A stretch of 64,000 nt of DNA from Cryptomeria japonica (taxonomy: Eukaryota; Streptophyta; Pinopsida; Cupressales; Cupressaceae). The notes beneath the pieces are model-generated. The model saw nothing but the letters and a program-made list of their open reading frames with translations, was not told where the DNA came from and did no database searches. Position 1 is the stretch's first letter. Every line of letters starts with the position of its first letter. Position numbers and translations under genes: made by a program. This document shows, piece by piece, positions 20,387 to 32,152 of the stretch. Where the stretch lies: assembly GCF_030272615.1 (NCBI RefSeq), contig NC_081413.1, positions 448,984,538 through 449,048,537 on the forward strand. The letters are read 5' to 3'.

Positions 20387-22609
20387 TGTTGGCATTGTGT
20401 TCTCATTGATGTCAACCGGTATGGGATAATCACCGATAGATGAGATGTATGTGCACCACAGAGATGAAGGAGTACAATATGTGATAGCTTGAATATCACC
20501 TTGTGTTGCAGAACACCGGTAAAGGTAAAGAAGATGATGATAGAGGTCATTAGTACACAAGTTAGCACCTGACTTGTGTGATGAGATGGAGGAGGGTTTT
20601 TGAGCGGTTGCTTGTGATGAAGAGGTAGAATGTTATCTGAATCACTTCAACACTAAAAGTGAATAGCAGGGCTCCCACTAGGTGAAGAAGCAGACATCAT
20701 GCGAAGCAATGATGAATAGTAAATGTGCTCACATCTGACCACATGAAGAGCTTTGCAAGATGCAAAAGACAAGGTGATTACCTCATCGAGCAAGTGGATC
20801 TTATCTCCTATTATGCATTGAGTGCATAATAGTTTAGAGAGATAAGAGTGAAGAGGTAAAGGCAAACACTTGAAGGAATTCCCTAAGTGCATGAGATTAG
20901 GGTTATGCACTAGACCAGAAGAGAAGGCATGATGCCAATATAGAGGAAGTATGAAGTGTTTGTCATCTTGACAAACCAGTTGTGATATGGTCAAAGCTAA
21001 TCAGGGAAAATGCAAGGCTGAGTAGATGCAAACAAAGGAATCTGACCCTACTTAAAGAAGATGGAGCCTTGGAAAGAATGATGACATGGTGTCATCAAGA
21101 GTGGTAACCAGTATTTAATTCTACCAGTTATATAAGCAAGGTGTAGTTGTAAAATACCTCCCCATTGTGGGAATGAGCATACTTAGGACTTACCAGTCTC
21201 GAGACCGGTTTGAGAGTTACATCGATAATTCAGGATGAGAGCAGATATGAGAAGGTAACTAGTAGAATGGTTGAGACCGGAAGAGTTAGCAAATCGAAAG
21301 AAGTAAGAAACCGTTAGGATGGTTGGTCGGCGATCCTACTTGGGCTGACTTGAAGTGCCAAGCTGGCTGATAGTTGACATGGAGTCCACATGGAAAAGCT
21401 AAGTTTGGATAAAGATAGAATGTACATTGAGAGGGTTGTTGTAGGGTTGATCAACTTTAATGAAAGACCACACAAATCATGGGACTTGCTATAGAGCTAT
21501 TGTAGGGGTTTGAGGCTCAAGGTATGGAAGACAACTACGAGCTAGCTAAGAGAAATTGAGAAGATCAAGGCAATGAAGGAAACAACCTGACAGATCTTTT
21601 GTGATTGACCAAAGGATTAGCTATGAGGGTAAAAAGAAAATCGCCAAGAATGAAAGGCATGACCAAGTAGATGCAACCATGGTGAAGATGTGCATTAAGA
21701 TGTCAAAAAGATCATATCATGTAAGATCCGATTGGATTTGGTTTTCTTCGAAGATGGTGAGAAAACCCTAACCGCCTGAACTTTGAATTGGCTTTTGGTG
21801 AGAAATCTGGGCTATAAGTAAAAAGGCCAAAGGGATTGGGAGATGTTGCTGAAGAGAGAAGAATGTAGTGTTGTTGCGGAGTGGAAGACTTCTGCAAATT
21901 ATAATAAGATCAGCCAAGTGATTAAATGAGCATCTAAGAAGAGAGTGAGAGTGAACCTAGTTGAATCTTTCAACTAGTTGGAGAGAAGAATTGGTAGTTC
22001 TTACACCAACAGTGTGATACCGGTGATGTGTTGTGAGTGAGGTGTAGATCCAGCAAAGAAGCAACAGGTGTAGAGTAGGAAGAAGAGTGAGTCAGTAAAG
22101 GAGATAAGGTACTTCACCAATAGAGGAAGACATTTGATAAGGTTGAAAGATTCACTTGTAACATGATAACAACTTATGTATTTGAAGGTTATATTGTGAA
22201 TATTGAGTTGTAGCTCAGTGGGGTTATAGCTCCTTGGTTTGGTGCCCTAAAGTTAGGGGTTGGTTCTCCTTTGGGTTGTAGCCAATAAATCAGGTAGGGG
22301 TTGGTGCTCCTTAGGTTGGTGCCATAAACTTTGTAACTGTGTTTTACTGTGAAGTTGGATTGGAGCAGTAGACTCCAGCAACATTGCTCATCGAGGTTTT
22401 TACCATCTTGGGTTTTCCTCGTATAGGCTAGTGTTATGTGATGTCTCCTTGTGTGTGTGTGTATTTGAGTTAGTCTCATTACTAACTAGTAAGTCTACAT
22501 TGTGCATGATTCACAAACGATTGTTGCTCACAAAGGATAGCTAAAAGGGAAAGTTTTGAGAACCACTAATTCACCCCCTCCCCCTCTCAGTGGTGCATTG
22601 TGTCTAACA
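20387..22609 (+). mobile_element. copia-C 5' LTR (2223 bp)
   Basis: Runs from TGTTGGCATTGTG to GTCTAACA, ending two bases before the primer site. Its first 1.4 kb is repeated as the truncated 3' LTR at 25519. The end region has GGTTTGGTGCCCTAAAG, TTGGGTTTTCCTCG and a pyrimidine-rich segment near 22571-22590, as in other copia LTRs here. Confidence 0.88.
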
Positions 22610-22611
22610 AT

Positions 22612-22623
22612 TGCTATCAGAGC
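22612..22623 (+). other. copia-C primer-binding site, one mismatch
   Basis: TGCTATCAGAGC, two bases after the LTR. It differs from the initiator Met-tRNA complement TGGTATCAGAGC at one base. Confidence 0.82.
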
Positions 22624-22682
22624 ATAGGTTCCTAGTTAGAAGAGTGTTCTCCAACTTGGGTAGATTCTGGCTTAAGGAAACA

Positions 22683-24395
22683 ATGGTTTGTTTAGTATCT
22701 ATCTCTACTCTAGTATTTGATGGTTCAAAATTTTCTATTTGGAGTTGCAGAATGGAATTTTTCCTATCCTCTTTAGGGTTTGATGGATGGATGTCAGTAG
22801 TTGATAGTCCCCCTAGAAAGGTCAGTCTTCCTACCAGATTTGTAAAAGAAAGAAGAAACCAGTGCAATGAAGAAGCCATGGAGGCTATTCTTAGTGGACT
22901 CATTAGTGATGTCTCTTCATAGGTGGACAGGTGTAAAACAACAAATAGCTTATGGGAAAGATTGAAGAATCTCTATGGAAATGAACCCTCAATTGTAGAA
23001 CCTGCATCTGAAGGAAATATGAGAAATACATCTCATATTTATCGGGATGAAGATAGATCTATAGGCAGCTACAATAGTGATGGGGAAGGATCCCACCTCT
23101 TCATGTCTCGAGAATCATAAGGAGAAAAAAATCACACATCTGAATGTGTGAGGACAAAGGGTCCCCACTAGCATGATATGCTTGGCAATGACGAGGAAGA
23201 GGAAGAGGAGGTTGAGGTTGAGGTTGAACTTGAAGGAGAACTTGTAAATACACTTGAAGAACTCAGAAGAGTTAAAAGGGAATACAAGCTTTTCAAGAAT
23301 GCTGCTATTGTGGAGCAGAACTAGTTAGTCAAATGCCTTGAAGAATCTGAGAAATGCATCTCAGAGTTGAGGACTTGGGCAAAAGACACCAAGAAATGTT
23401 GGTGTGAAGATCTAGCCTCTTAGCTAGAGATAAAAGACAAAATACTTATGTGGCTGCTTCAAGAAAATAAAGGCCAGACCTCTCTAGTTAGATATGCTCC
23501 TCAAAATAAGGTTGACCCGACCACAACTAGTGTGGAATTGTAGACAAATGTGAAGATCAATGCTGCAAGAAGGCATCTTCTTACAGATCCTAGAGGTAAG
23601 AGGAAGATGGAAGAAAAAAACTCCACTGGAAGTAGGAAGAAGGGGAAGCAGCAAAGGAGATCCTCCATTAGCAGAGGACCAAAAAATGCTACAACCCATA
23701 GGGGGAAGCATGCATGGAAGAAGAAGAAGAGATCAGAGAGAAGAGGTACTCAGAATAGACAACCAAGGGTCCATTCTCAAAAGGGTGAAGATGGGGATGC
23801 AAAACTGGCAAGATCTCCTCATGCATGGCAAAGCAAATATGTAAGTCATATGCCTTCATTTATTAGTTACTGCTTTACATGTAATGTTTATAGCCATAAG
23901 GAATGAGATTGTAGAAAGAGATCTAGAAAGAACAATGTAGGATCTCATAGAAATCATGCTTATGGGAAAGGTGTACCCATTAGTAGATACATGCATGACC
24001 CCTCTCCCGGTTATGCAAAAATTGTTTGTCATAACTACAATGGATCTAGCGATAGAGAGTTTGAGTGTAGGAAGAGGAACCTATAGTCACATGGGGGCCG
24101 ACTAAACAACCTTGCTCTACGGAAAAGTGAAAATAGAGCATGTGGAAGGAAAAGACCTACATGGAACAAGATGAGTGGTGTTCCTTCTCTAGCAAGGTAT
24201 CCAAGGAGACTAGCTAATGGCTACAATGACATGACAAGAAGAAGAAGAGTGAACCAATACATTAGAAGGTTCCCTTGTCATGAGGTTATTATTGATGTTG
24301 TGTTCTCCTATAGCACTATTTCTGGTTGTAATGCAGAGACCACAAAAGAAAGGGCCCATCAGCAGAAGAAGGCAAACCATGTTCCCAAGTCTTAA
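22683..24395 (+). pseudogene. copia-C gag
   Basis: Starts at ATG 22683. The N-terminal part resembles a plant copia gag (FDGSKFSIWSCRMEFFL, AMEAILSGLISD, then NSLWERLKNLYGNE), with a stop between the second and third of these segments. It continues with a Glu-rich coiled-coil-like part (about 23180-23350) and a Lys/Arg-rich stretch (23600-23750). A zinc knuckle at about 23871-23912 (CFTCNVYSHKE then TAG, then DC) and a second Cys-rich motif at 24027-24068 (CHNYNGSSDREFEC) follow. The tail is Arg-rich. Frameshifts and stops break it. It would encode a particle protein only. The second knuckle has lost the canonical His, and a Cys may have become Tyr. Confidence 0.72.
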
Positions 24396-25506
24396 AGTGG
24401 GGAGAATAATGAGATTAAGCCAGTATGGAGGAAGAAGACCATGGACTAGCTTTGTGCATTTAATGCACAAGTGATATCTCCTAAAGCCTTAAGGAGATGC
24501 AGGTTCTTAGGTGGAGCAGCACATCGAATTTATCATTCACCCCCTCAGTAATGAAGGCAGCATGGAAAACCATGTTGTTGCCAGTATGAAGGAAGAAGAT
24601 GACAAGTGTGTGTAGAAGTTGCCCCATCTACACACCTACTGATCAGTATTAGCTGTTAACCAGTATGTGAAGGATGTTACCAACATGGATGTAAAATAGC
24701 TTATGTAAGACAATGATGTTGGAAATATTTGTAATAACCCCGGTAGCAGGGAATGTTGAGTTTATGTCTCGGGAGGTATTGGAAACACCCTGAATGACAT
24801 ATGTTTACCTCGTGGTTGATCATGCAGGCTTGCATGCTTGTGGGCTAACTGGTTTTTATTCCTATAACGATGATAACATTATCTAGCATTGTGTAAGTCT
24901 AGGATCATGTCATAGGCTATGGTGGATATAATGTAGTTGAAGGATCATCTACTGATCACACATACATAGCTCAATCGACATATGGTGAAGAATGGAGCTC
25001 TAGTATTGTACCTAATTCGAGATGAGGACTTGAGATGTATGACTCAGGGGGAGTTCAAGTTCTCATCATGAAGAGTCTCATAATGAAGAGTTGGTTTGAT
25101 TGAACTTGGGAGGATACTAACTGCCTAGACTGTAGGAGATGGAAATTGCAAAGGTGTTGAAGGTTGACCGACAGGTGAGTAGTATTCACTGATACATTTG
25201 AAAATCGGTATGTCTTTTGGAAAATTGATTTTCAATAGCATCAGACTAGCATAATAGTTTCAGTTGATGGTTATGTTCCTCACCTCAAGTGTTGTAACCT
25301 GAGAAGATGTAACAACCGGTGATAAGATAATAAGTGACATCAAAGGAAGTGTTACATCCAATGAAGACAAAGGGGGAGAAAGGATTATGTTAGTGACTAG
25401 CACATACAAAGAGAAATAATAGTCTGACAATGCCCTTTGTCATTGTGTCAAAGGGGCAGAAGAATTTTGTATTATGTCAGATACTACATGTGTTGACATC
25501 AATGCC
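24396..25506 (+). other. copia-C non-coding region between gag and purine tract
   Basis: No protease, integrase or polymerase motif was found on either strand. The last part repeats the phrase CATTGTGTCAAAGGGG, a typical pre-LTR spacer in this superfamily. Otherwise I see nothing in it. Confidence 0.65.
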
Positions 25507-25518
25507 AAAGGGGAAGAT
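25507..25518 (+). other. copia-C polypurine tract
   Basis: AAAGGGGAAGAT directly before the 3' LTR start TGTTGGCAT. Confidence 0.8.
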
Positions 25519-26990
25519 TGTTGGCATTGTGCTATCATTGATGTCATGGGATAATCATTGGTAGATGAGATGTATGTGAAACACTGATATGAAGGAGTAT
25601 AGTGTGTGATAGCTTTGATATCACCTTGTGTTGCAGAACACCGATTACGGTAAAGAAGTTGATCACAAAGGTCATTAGTACACAAGTTAGCACTTGACTT
25701 GTGTGATGAGATGGAGAAGTGTTTTGAGCGGTTTCTTGTGATGAAGAGGCAAAATGTTATCTGAATCACTTTAGCACCAAAAGAGAATAGTAGGACTCCT
25801 ACCAGGTGAAGAAGTAGTCATCATGCAAAGCAATGACTGATAGTAAATGTGCTCACATTAGACCACATGAAGAGATTTGCAGGATGCAGAAGACAAGGTG
25901 ATTACCTCATCGAGCAAGTGGAGCTTATCTCCTATTATGCATTCAGTGCATCATAGTTTGGAGAGAGATAAGAGTGAAGTGGTAAAGGAAAACACTTGAA
26001 GGATTACACTGAATCTACCAATGAATTGAAGGAATGCCCTAAGTTTATGAGATTAGGGTTATGCACCAAACCAAAAGAGAAGGCATGATGCCAGTATAGA
26101 GGAAGCATGACATGTTTGTCATCTTGACAAACTGGTTGTGATACGGTCGAAGCTAATCAGGGAAAAGAAAAGGCTAAGTAGATGCAAACAGAGGAATCTG
26201 ACCTGACTGAAAGAAGATCGAGCCTTGGAAAGAATGATGACATGGTGTCATCAAGAGTGGTAACTAGTATGTAAGTCTACCGGTTATATAAACAAGGTTA
26301 AATTTTAGAAGACCTCCCCATTGTGGGATTGAGCATACTTAGGACTTACCAGTCTGGAGACCGGTTTGAGAGTTCCATTGACAATTCAAGATGAGAGAAG
26401 TTTTGAGAAGGAAGCCGGTAGAATTGTTGAGACCGAAAGGGTTAGCAAAATGGAAGAAGTAAGAAACCATTAGGGTGGTTGGTTGGTGATCCTACTTGGA
26501 CTGACTTGAAGTGCCAAGCTGGTAGATAGTCAACATGGAGTAAACATGGCAAACTTGAATTTGGATAAAGATAGAATGTACATTGATAGGGTTATTGCAG
26601 GGTTGGTTAGCTTTACTGAAAGACCACACAAATCATGAGACTTGTTGTAGAGAGATTGCAGGGGTTTGAGGCTCAAGGTATGGAAGACAACTATGAGCTA
26701 GCTAAGAGAAATTGAGAAGATCGAGGTGATGAAGTAAACAACCTGACAAATCTTTTGTGATTGATCAAAGGATTAGCTATGAGGGTAAAAAGAAAATCGC
26801 TAGGAATTAAAGGCATGATTGAGGAGATGTGACTATGGCAGAGATGTCCATTAAGATGTCAGAAAGGTCAGATCATGCAAGATATGATTGGATTTGGTTT
26901 TCTTTGAAGATGATGAGGAAACCCTAACTACTTGAACTTTGAATTGGCTTTTGGCAATAAATTTGGGCTATAAGTAAAAAGGCAAAGGGC
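25519..26990 (+). mobile_element. copia-C 3' LTR, truncated
   Basis: Colinear with 20387 to about 21840 of the 5' LTR, with scattered differences and an extra 30-odd bases near 26005-26035. Similarity ends after AAAAGGCAAAGGG near 26990, where copia-D sequence begins. About the last third of the LTR is missing. Confidence 0.85.
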
Positions 26991-27239
26991 CTAACAAACA
27001 GCACACTCAAACATATTTTTCTCCCCCTTTTGAGAAAAAAAAAATTGATATCCTAATTGAAATATGAATTCTCCCCTTGTGACCATCTATGCATGCATAA
27101 ATTTGGACTGCATGTACGACCTGAAAAATCTAGATTAAGCATTATTACAATATAAAAAGCAATGCCAATACTGCTTAAAAGAAATTATTGATCTCCCCTT
27201 GAGATCAAGCATGAGGTTCATAGGAAAAAAGGTGTAAAA

Positions 27240-28054
27240 CAATATGCTCCCCTGAACCATAGACTTCATAAAACACTTAAGTGCTATAGGAAGGCAAGAC
27301 AACTCCTAATGTTTGTCTTAGATATTCAAATTTGTCCTTTCACAATGGTTTAGTGAAGATATCAGCTACATGTTCACCAGTGCACACATAGTAAACTTTT
27401 ACCTCTTTCTCTACAACATTTTCCTTGAGAAAATGATATTTGATGGCTATATGTTTTGTCCTTGAGTGCATGATAGGGTTCTTTGATATATTCATTGCAC
27501 TTGAGTTGTCACACATGATGGGAATGTGATTTTAAAACTCCACCAAAATGTCCTTGAGAGTGCTTCATCCAAAAGACTTGATAACAACATGTGGTAGTTG
27601 TAATACACTCTACTTCAACAATGGTTAATGAAATGGACTCTTGTTTCTTGCTATGCCATGACACCAAACTATCTCCAAGGAAGAAAGATGCACCACTAGT
27701 TCTCTTCTAGTCATCTACACATCCTTCCCAATAAACATTAGTATAGGCTTGCAAAGTGAGATCTCCTTTCCATGGGTACCATAAGCCATAAGTAATTGTT
27801 CCCTACAAATACTTGAATATCCTCCTAACTGCATTAACATGTGACTTCTTAGGAGCTTCTTAATATCTTGGAACCATGCACACTTCTTGAACTATATTAG
27901 GCATTGAGGTTGTGAGATACAATAGGCTTCCAATCATAGATATATACAAGGTTTGATCTACACTAGGTGACTCATCATCCTTGCTTAATTTGCAACCTAT
28001 CACCATGTGGGTACTAAGCAGTTCACTATCTTCCATTTGAAATTTTTTCAACAT
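27240..28054 (-). pseudogene. copia-D RT C-terminus and RNase H
   Basis: On the minus strand, FQMEDSELLSTHMVIGCKLSKDDES is the RT thumb segment, followed by ISMIGSLLYLTTSMPNI. Then come RNase H-like TYGLWYPWKG, SGASFFLGDSLVSWHSKKQ and a decayed tail to about 27240. Several TAG/TAA stops and frame changes are present. 26991-27240 is the 3' spacer with the purine run. Confidence 0.75.
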
Positions 28055-28096
28055 GTCCTTAGTATAATTGGTTTGAGAGATGAATATGCCCTTCTT

Positions 28097-28740
28097 CTAT
28101 TGTAATATTTGTAGACTAAGAAAATATGATAACACTACAAGCATGGACATCTCAAACGCAAACTGCATTTGATTAGCAAACTCCCTGCATAGGGAATCCC
28201 TATTACCTCCAAATATGATGTCATATAAATGCACCACTACTATGATCATGTGTTCACCTTGTACCTTAATGTATAGGTTGTTGACAACGTTTCCCTCCCT
28301 GAAACCTTGTTGATGGAGATACTTATCCAATCTTGAATACCATGCTCTAGGTACATGTTTTAGTCCATATATTTCCTTCTTCAATCTAAAGACAAAGTTC
28401 TCATCTTCATGTAGTTCAAATCCTTTAGGTTTCTCTATGTAGACTTCTTCTTCAAGATTTCCATTTAAGAAGCCAAATTTGACATCCATCTGATATACTT
28501 TGTATCCTTTATAGGTTGAGAGTGCCAAAAACATTTTGATTTCTTCAAGCCTTGCTACATGAGAAAATATCTCTTCAAAATATATTCCTTCAACTTGAGC
28601 ATATCCCTTGCATACAAGCCTTTCTTTGTTCCTTATCACTTTGGCTTCTTCATTCATCTTTTTTCTATAGACCCATTTAGTCCCAATGACATTTTTGTCA
28701 GGAGGTCTAGGAACCAATTCCCATGTTTTGTTCTTCTCAA
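28097..28740 (-). pseudogene. copia-D reverse transcriptase
   Basis: Open on the minus strand for over 200 codons. It has TKWVYRKKMNEEA, MDVKFGFLNGNLEEEV (catalytic Asp kept), EIYGLKHVPRAWYSRLD, and then the polymerase box, altered to HLYDIIFGG where the family has YVDDIIFG. At least one catalytic Asp is therefore lost even though the frame is open here. Open frame with a dead active site argues against current function. Confidence 0.82.
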
Positions 28741-29619
28741 TCTGCTACAACTCTTCCTCCATAGTCGTCATCCACTTTTCACTCTTGCTGGCCTCACTAA
28801 AATTTCTTGGCTCAATCTCAGTCATAAGGAAGAAGTTTACTTGCTTATTATTTCTTGCATGTCTTATTCTATTTTGTACACCTTCAATCTTGTTACCAAT
28901 GATCTGATCTTGAGGGTGGTTCTTTTGAACATATCTATTTGGAGCTTTGATAGGTGCCTCTTTTGGTTCACTTTGAGATTGCTCTTCATCTTCAACATAT
29001 GGTTGTTCAATCTGATTTATTATGGCTTATTTACCTTTATGTAGATCCTCACCAGCTCTCACATGTACGATTTCAACCACCTTCTTTATCCTCTTGTTAA
29101 AACACTTGTACACCTTGCTATGAGTAGACTATCCTAAGAAGATACCTTCATCACATCTTGATTCAACGCTACATAATCCATCATCATCTCTTTTGATAAA
29201 GAATTTTCTACCAAACAACTTGAAGTACTTGACTGAGGGTTTCTTATCATACCATAACTCATAAGGTCTCATTCTTCTATTCATTATTAGTTTTACTCTA
29301 TTTAAGGTGTATACAACAATGTGGATTGCCTCTTTTGAATATACATTAGACTAATTTGCTTCATTTAACATTGTTGTTGTCATTTCCGTTATGTTTTTCC
29401 TTTCCACAACACCATTTTGTTGTGGTTTCCTAGGGGAAAAATATTGTCTTATTATTCCATCTCTCACTGTAGTCTTCAAATTTATTTGATGTGAACTCAC
29501 CTCCATAGTATGATCTCAAACATTTCAACTTGTAACCACTTTCCTTTTCTACAATCTTTTTGAAGATTTTGAATCTTTCAAATTCTTGTGAATTGTCTTG
29601 AAGAAAGGTGACCCATGCC
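28741..29619 (-). pseudogene. copia-D integrase, part left of sLTR-2
   Basis: On the minus strand, from the sLTR-2 junction: WVTFLQDNSQEFERFKIF, then KLKCLRSYYGGEFTSNKF (about 29470-29515, where the family has RSDxGGEF). The PQQNGVVERK-like catalytic Glu region follows near 29390-29430. Degraded C-terminal integrase and linker sequences continue down to RT. The first catalytic-Asp region is on the other side of sLTR-2. Confidence 0.78.
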
Positions 29620-31225
29620 TGTAGCATCGGAATTAGGAATCATCAAAGCAATATATAAAAGGACATATTATTCATTATTAGCTCAATCACACATTGCAAT
29701 GATCTAATCCTAAGCACACTCAATAGAGATATGAAAACAAAGCATTCAAAACACAAATATCATGCAAACCAGATGACGAATTGGATGCTTCTTCCATGCG
29801 ACTCCATTGTTCTTCTTTCCTCTTCAATGGATTTGTGGATCTCACCTACAAGTGCACATACAATTGAAAGCAAGATTGATGTTGGTTATTGGTCAAGAGT
29901 ACTAGAAGCGTGATTTGACAAAGTGATTATATGATTAAGGATTAGCTTTGATTGATGAAGATCATCCAATTTATAGAAAAATTGGAGAAAAGACAAATTA
30001 GCATGAAATGGATATTAGAAGCAATTGATTTCAAAATGGGAAAAATTGAGTGAAAAGAAGAAGGTTATGACACCTTCTATGTCATAAATTATGACATATT
30101 GCCAATGCAAAACTTAGATGACTAGAACCCTATGACATCTTGCTATGCCAAGAGTATGACGCATGAAGCACAAAAATAGGGAGCACTAAAGACAATTTAA
30201 TTAGGTGGAATTGCAATTAGGAAATTAGAAAATAGGTGGAATTAGGAATTAGAAATTAGAAATTAGAAATTAGGAAATTAATGAAAATTAGAAATTAGTG
30301 AATTAATTAATAATTTTTCATTTATTAATAATTCACAAAGAGGGAAAATTGATGAAAGATTAGTAAATTAGGTGAATCAATTAACAATTTTCATTTACTA
30401 ATTAATTCACAAAAAGAGGAATAATTAATTAGCCAATCAAATGAAACATTTAATTGCAACACGAAGACCTAGGATAAATAAATAAATTATTTAATCCTAG
30501 AGGAAGAAATGACACACAAGGTTAAATGATTAAATCAAAAACCCTGTAAGACGAATTAGGTCTTGAAAGATAATTGACTCGATTTGATTTGATTTTGGAT
30601 TGATAAATGACCAATGTGATAAATGATTTGATTGATAAAATGCGCCAATTGACGAGGAACAATGACAAATTGATCCAAATTGACATAATTAAGACAGACA
30701 ATGATCGATAGCAAAATTGATCACAAAATGACAAGATCGACAAGAGGACAAGAATCGACGATAAAATGGATTGCAAGACGACAAGATTGAAAATGACCAC
30801 AATCAATGACAAATTGATCGCAAAATGACAAGATCGAACATGACAACGATCGATCGCATGATGACAAGATTGAAAAGAGGACAAAACCCTAATTAGGATT
30901 GACGATGTCCAAAATGATAAGATTGATGAGAGGACAAAACCCTAATTAGGATTGACGATGTCCAAAATGATGACAAATAAGCACGCTCATTGATGCAACA
31001 AGATAAAATCGATCAAAATCATGACTGGATAATGTTGTCGACAAGACCAAATTCGAGGACGAGATGATTGAAGAATATAGAAGAATGACTCGATGTTCGC
31101 AAATGATAAAGACCAAGTGCGTGACATAGGAGAAATGTTAATGTGATGCAAAAACCTAAAATGAGGCAATGCGCAAATGTTAAAGTATGACCTCGCAAGC
31201 GTTTGACCATTTTTAGGTGTCTACA
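29620..31225 (-). mobile_element. sLTR-2: solo LTR (1606 bp), inverted relative to sLTR-1
   Basis: Same family as sLTR-1, in minus orientation. Ends on the plus strand are TGTAGCAT and GTGTCTACA, and it is flanked by a perfect 5 bp duplication ATGCC at 29615-29619 and 31226-31230. It interrupts the copia-D integrase near the first catalytic-Asp region. No internal coding sequence, so it is a solo LTR. The promoter-like TATA motif is near 29967-29980 on the minus strand. Confidence 0.92.
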
Positions 31226-31325
31226 ATGCCATCCTTGAAAAATTGTCTATAAGCAACATAAAATATTTTTCCCCATTGAGTGCTCTTGTCCTGGTTGGCC
31301 CACATAAGTTAGTATGCACAAATTT
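31226..31325 (-). pseudogene. copia-D integrase, part right of sLTR-2
   Basis: On the minus strand it reads FVHTNLCGPTRTRALNGEKY and then the FMLLIDNFSRM segment with the first catalytic-Asp region. It stops at the sLTR-2 junction. Its other end is cut by the copia-E LTR at 31326 (flanking AATTT at 31321-31325). Confidence 0.8.
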
Positions 31326-32152
31326 TGTTGGAATTTGGCATAACTAATGTAGATTAGGTCATGTAGTTGAAGTTGGATGTCTGCACTGGTAAAGGATAGA
31401 AGTGTATTTGTGATGAAGAGATTGAGATTCTATGAATAGATGACATGATCAGTTGTTTGTTTTTTCATTGCTGGCAACTGATGTTACTGATGTTTTGCTT
31501 TATCATCTAAGTGATTTGGTTTACTAGAAGACAAGGTTTACCAACAGTGAACTAAAGTCTTTGAAATAGGACTTTAACCTGTAAAGCTAAATTATTTTGA
31601 TTGGATCAATCGATTAGCAATGATTGGTGATTTATAGATTGGATGGTGAACTTGCATCATGGAAAGATGTGTGTGACTAGAATCAGAACTTGTGATAATT
31701 ACCAAAAGGCGAGTTTCAATTTCTGATGATGTTTTGCTAAGGTTTTAGTAGGCTTTAAGGACTAATGAAGAAATCATCAAACCGGTAATGATTTATGTTA
31801 TGGCGGTGGTCGACAATGAGTATAATTAAAGTTGGTCACACGACACAACCCGTGTGAAAGATTTAATAGCTGTTTTAGCACGATTCAAGGAATATTTTCT
31901 TGGAAATCATCAAAATGCTTTGGAGAGTGTTTTGACGATACAAATCGGATTTCCATGATGAGTTATGATCAATCAATGATTGATATTGCATTGTAATTTG
32001 TTGTTATGATCTAGATAGTGATCTATGATGATCTTTTGTGATCTTATTGTAAATTCATGATGTAATTAGGTTTTGTGGCCGACCTAGTTCAAATGGCTAT
32101 TTATGTTGACACAATTGATGTTTATTATGTCAGTGGTCTTAGAGAATGTGTT
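31326..32152 (+). mobile_element. copia-E 5' LTR, piece 1
   Basis: Starts TGTTGGAATTTGGCATAAC after AATTT (31321-31325). Near 32070-32110 is a TTAGGTTTTGTGGCCGACC motif followed by CTATTTATG, the promoter-like region. Interrupted at 32152 by copia-F (GTGTT, 32148-32152). Confidence 0.75.

Larger units (their letters stand above)
20387..26990 (+). mobile_element. copia-C: gag-only (non-autonomous) LTR retrotransposon
   Basis: Plus-strand element: 5' LTR 20387-22609, primer site 22612-22623, gag about 22683-24395, non-coding spacer, purine tract 25507-25518, and 3' LTR from 25519, which is cut off near 26990. Between gag and the purine tract there is no room or motif for protease, integrase, RT or RNase H. 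The structure therefore fits the class of terminal-repeat elements that keep only GAG and depend on an autonomous partner. The missing end of the 3' LTR abuts copia-D. Confidence 0.85.
26991..31325 (-). mobile_element. copia-D: minus-strand copia pol remnant
   Basis: On the minus strand, integrase (31325 down to about 28900, interrupted by sLTR-2), RT and RNase H follow in copia order. A purine run with AAAAGGGGGAGAAA lies near 27011-27027. Its 3' LTR is missing at the junction with copia-C. Its gag, protease and 5' LTR lie beyond the copia-E insertion, outside the window if they survive. Confidence 0.82.

Noticed and set aside
28559-29044. 161-codon plus-strand open frame
   Set aside because: Antisense of copia-D RT and integrase tail.
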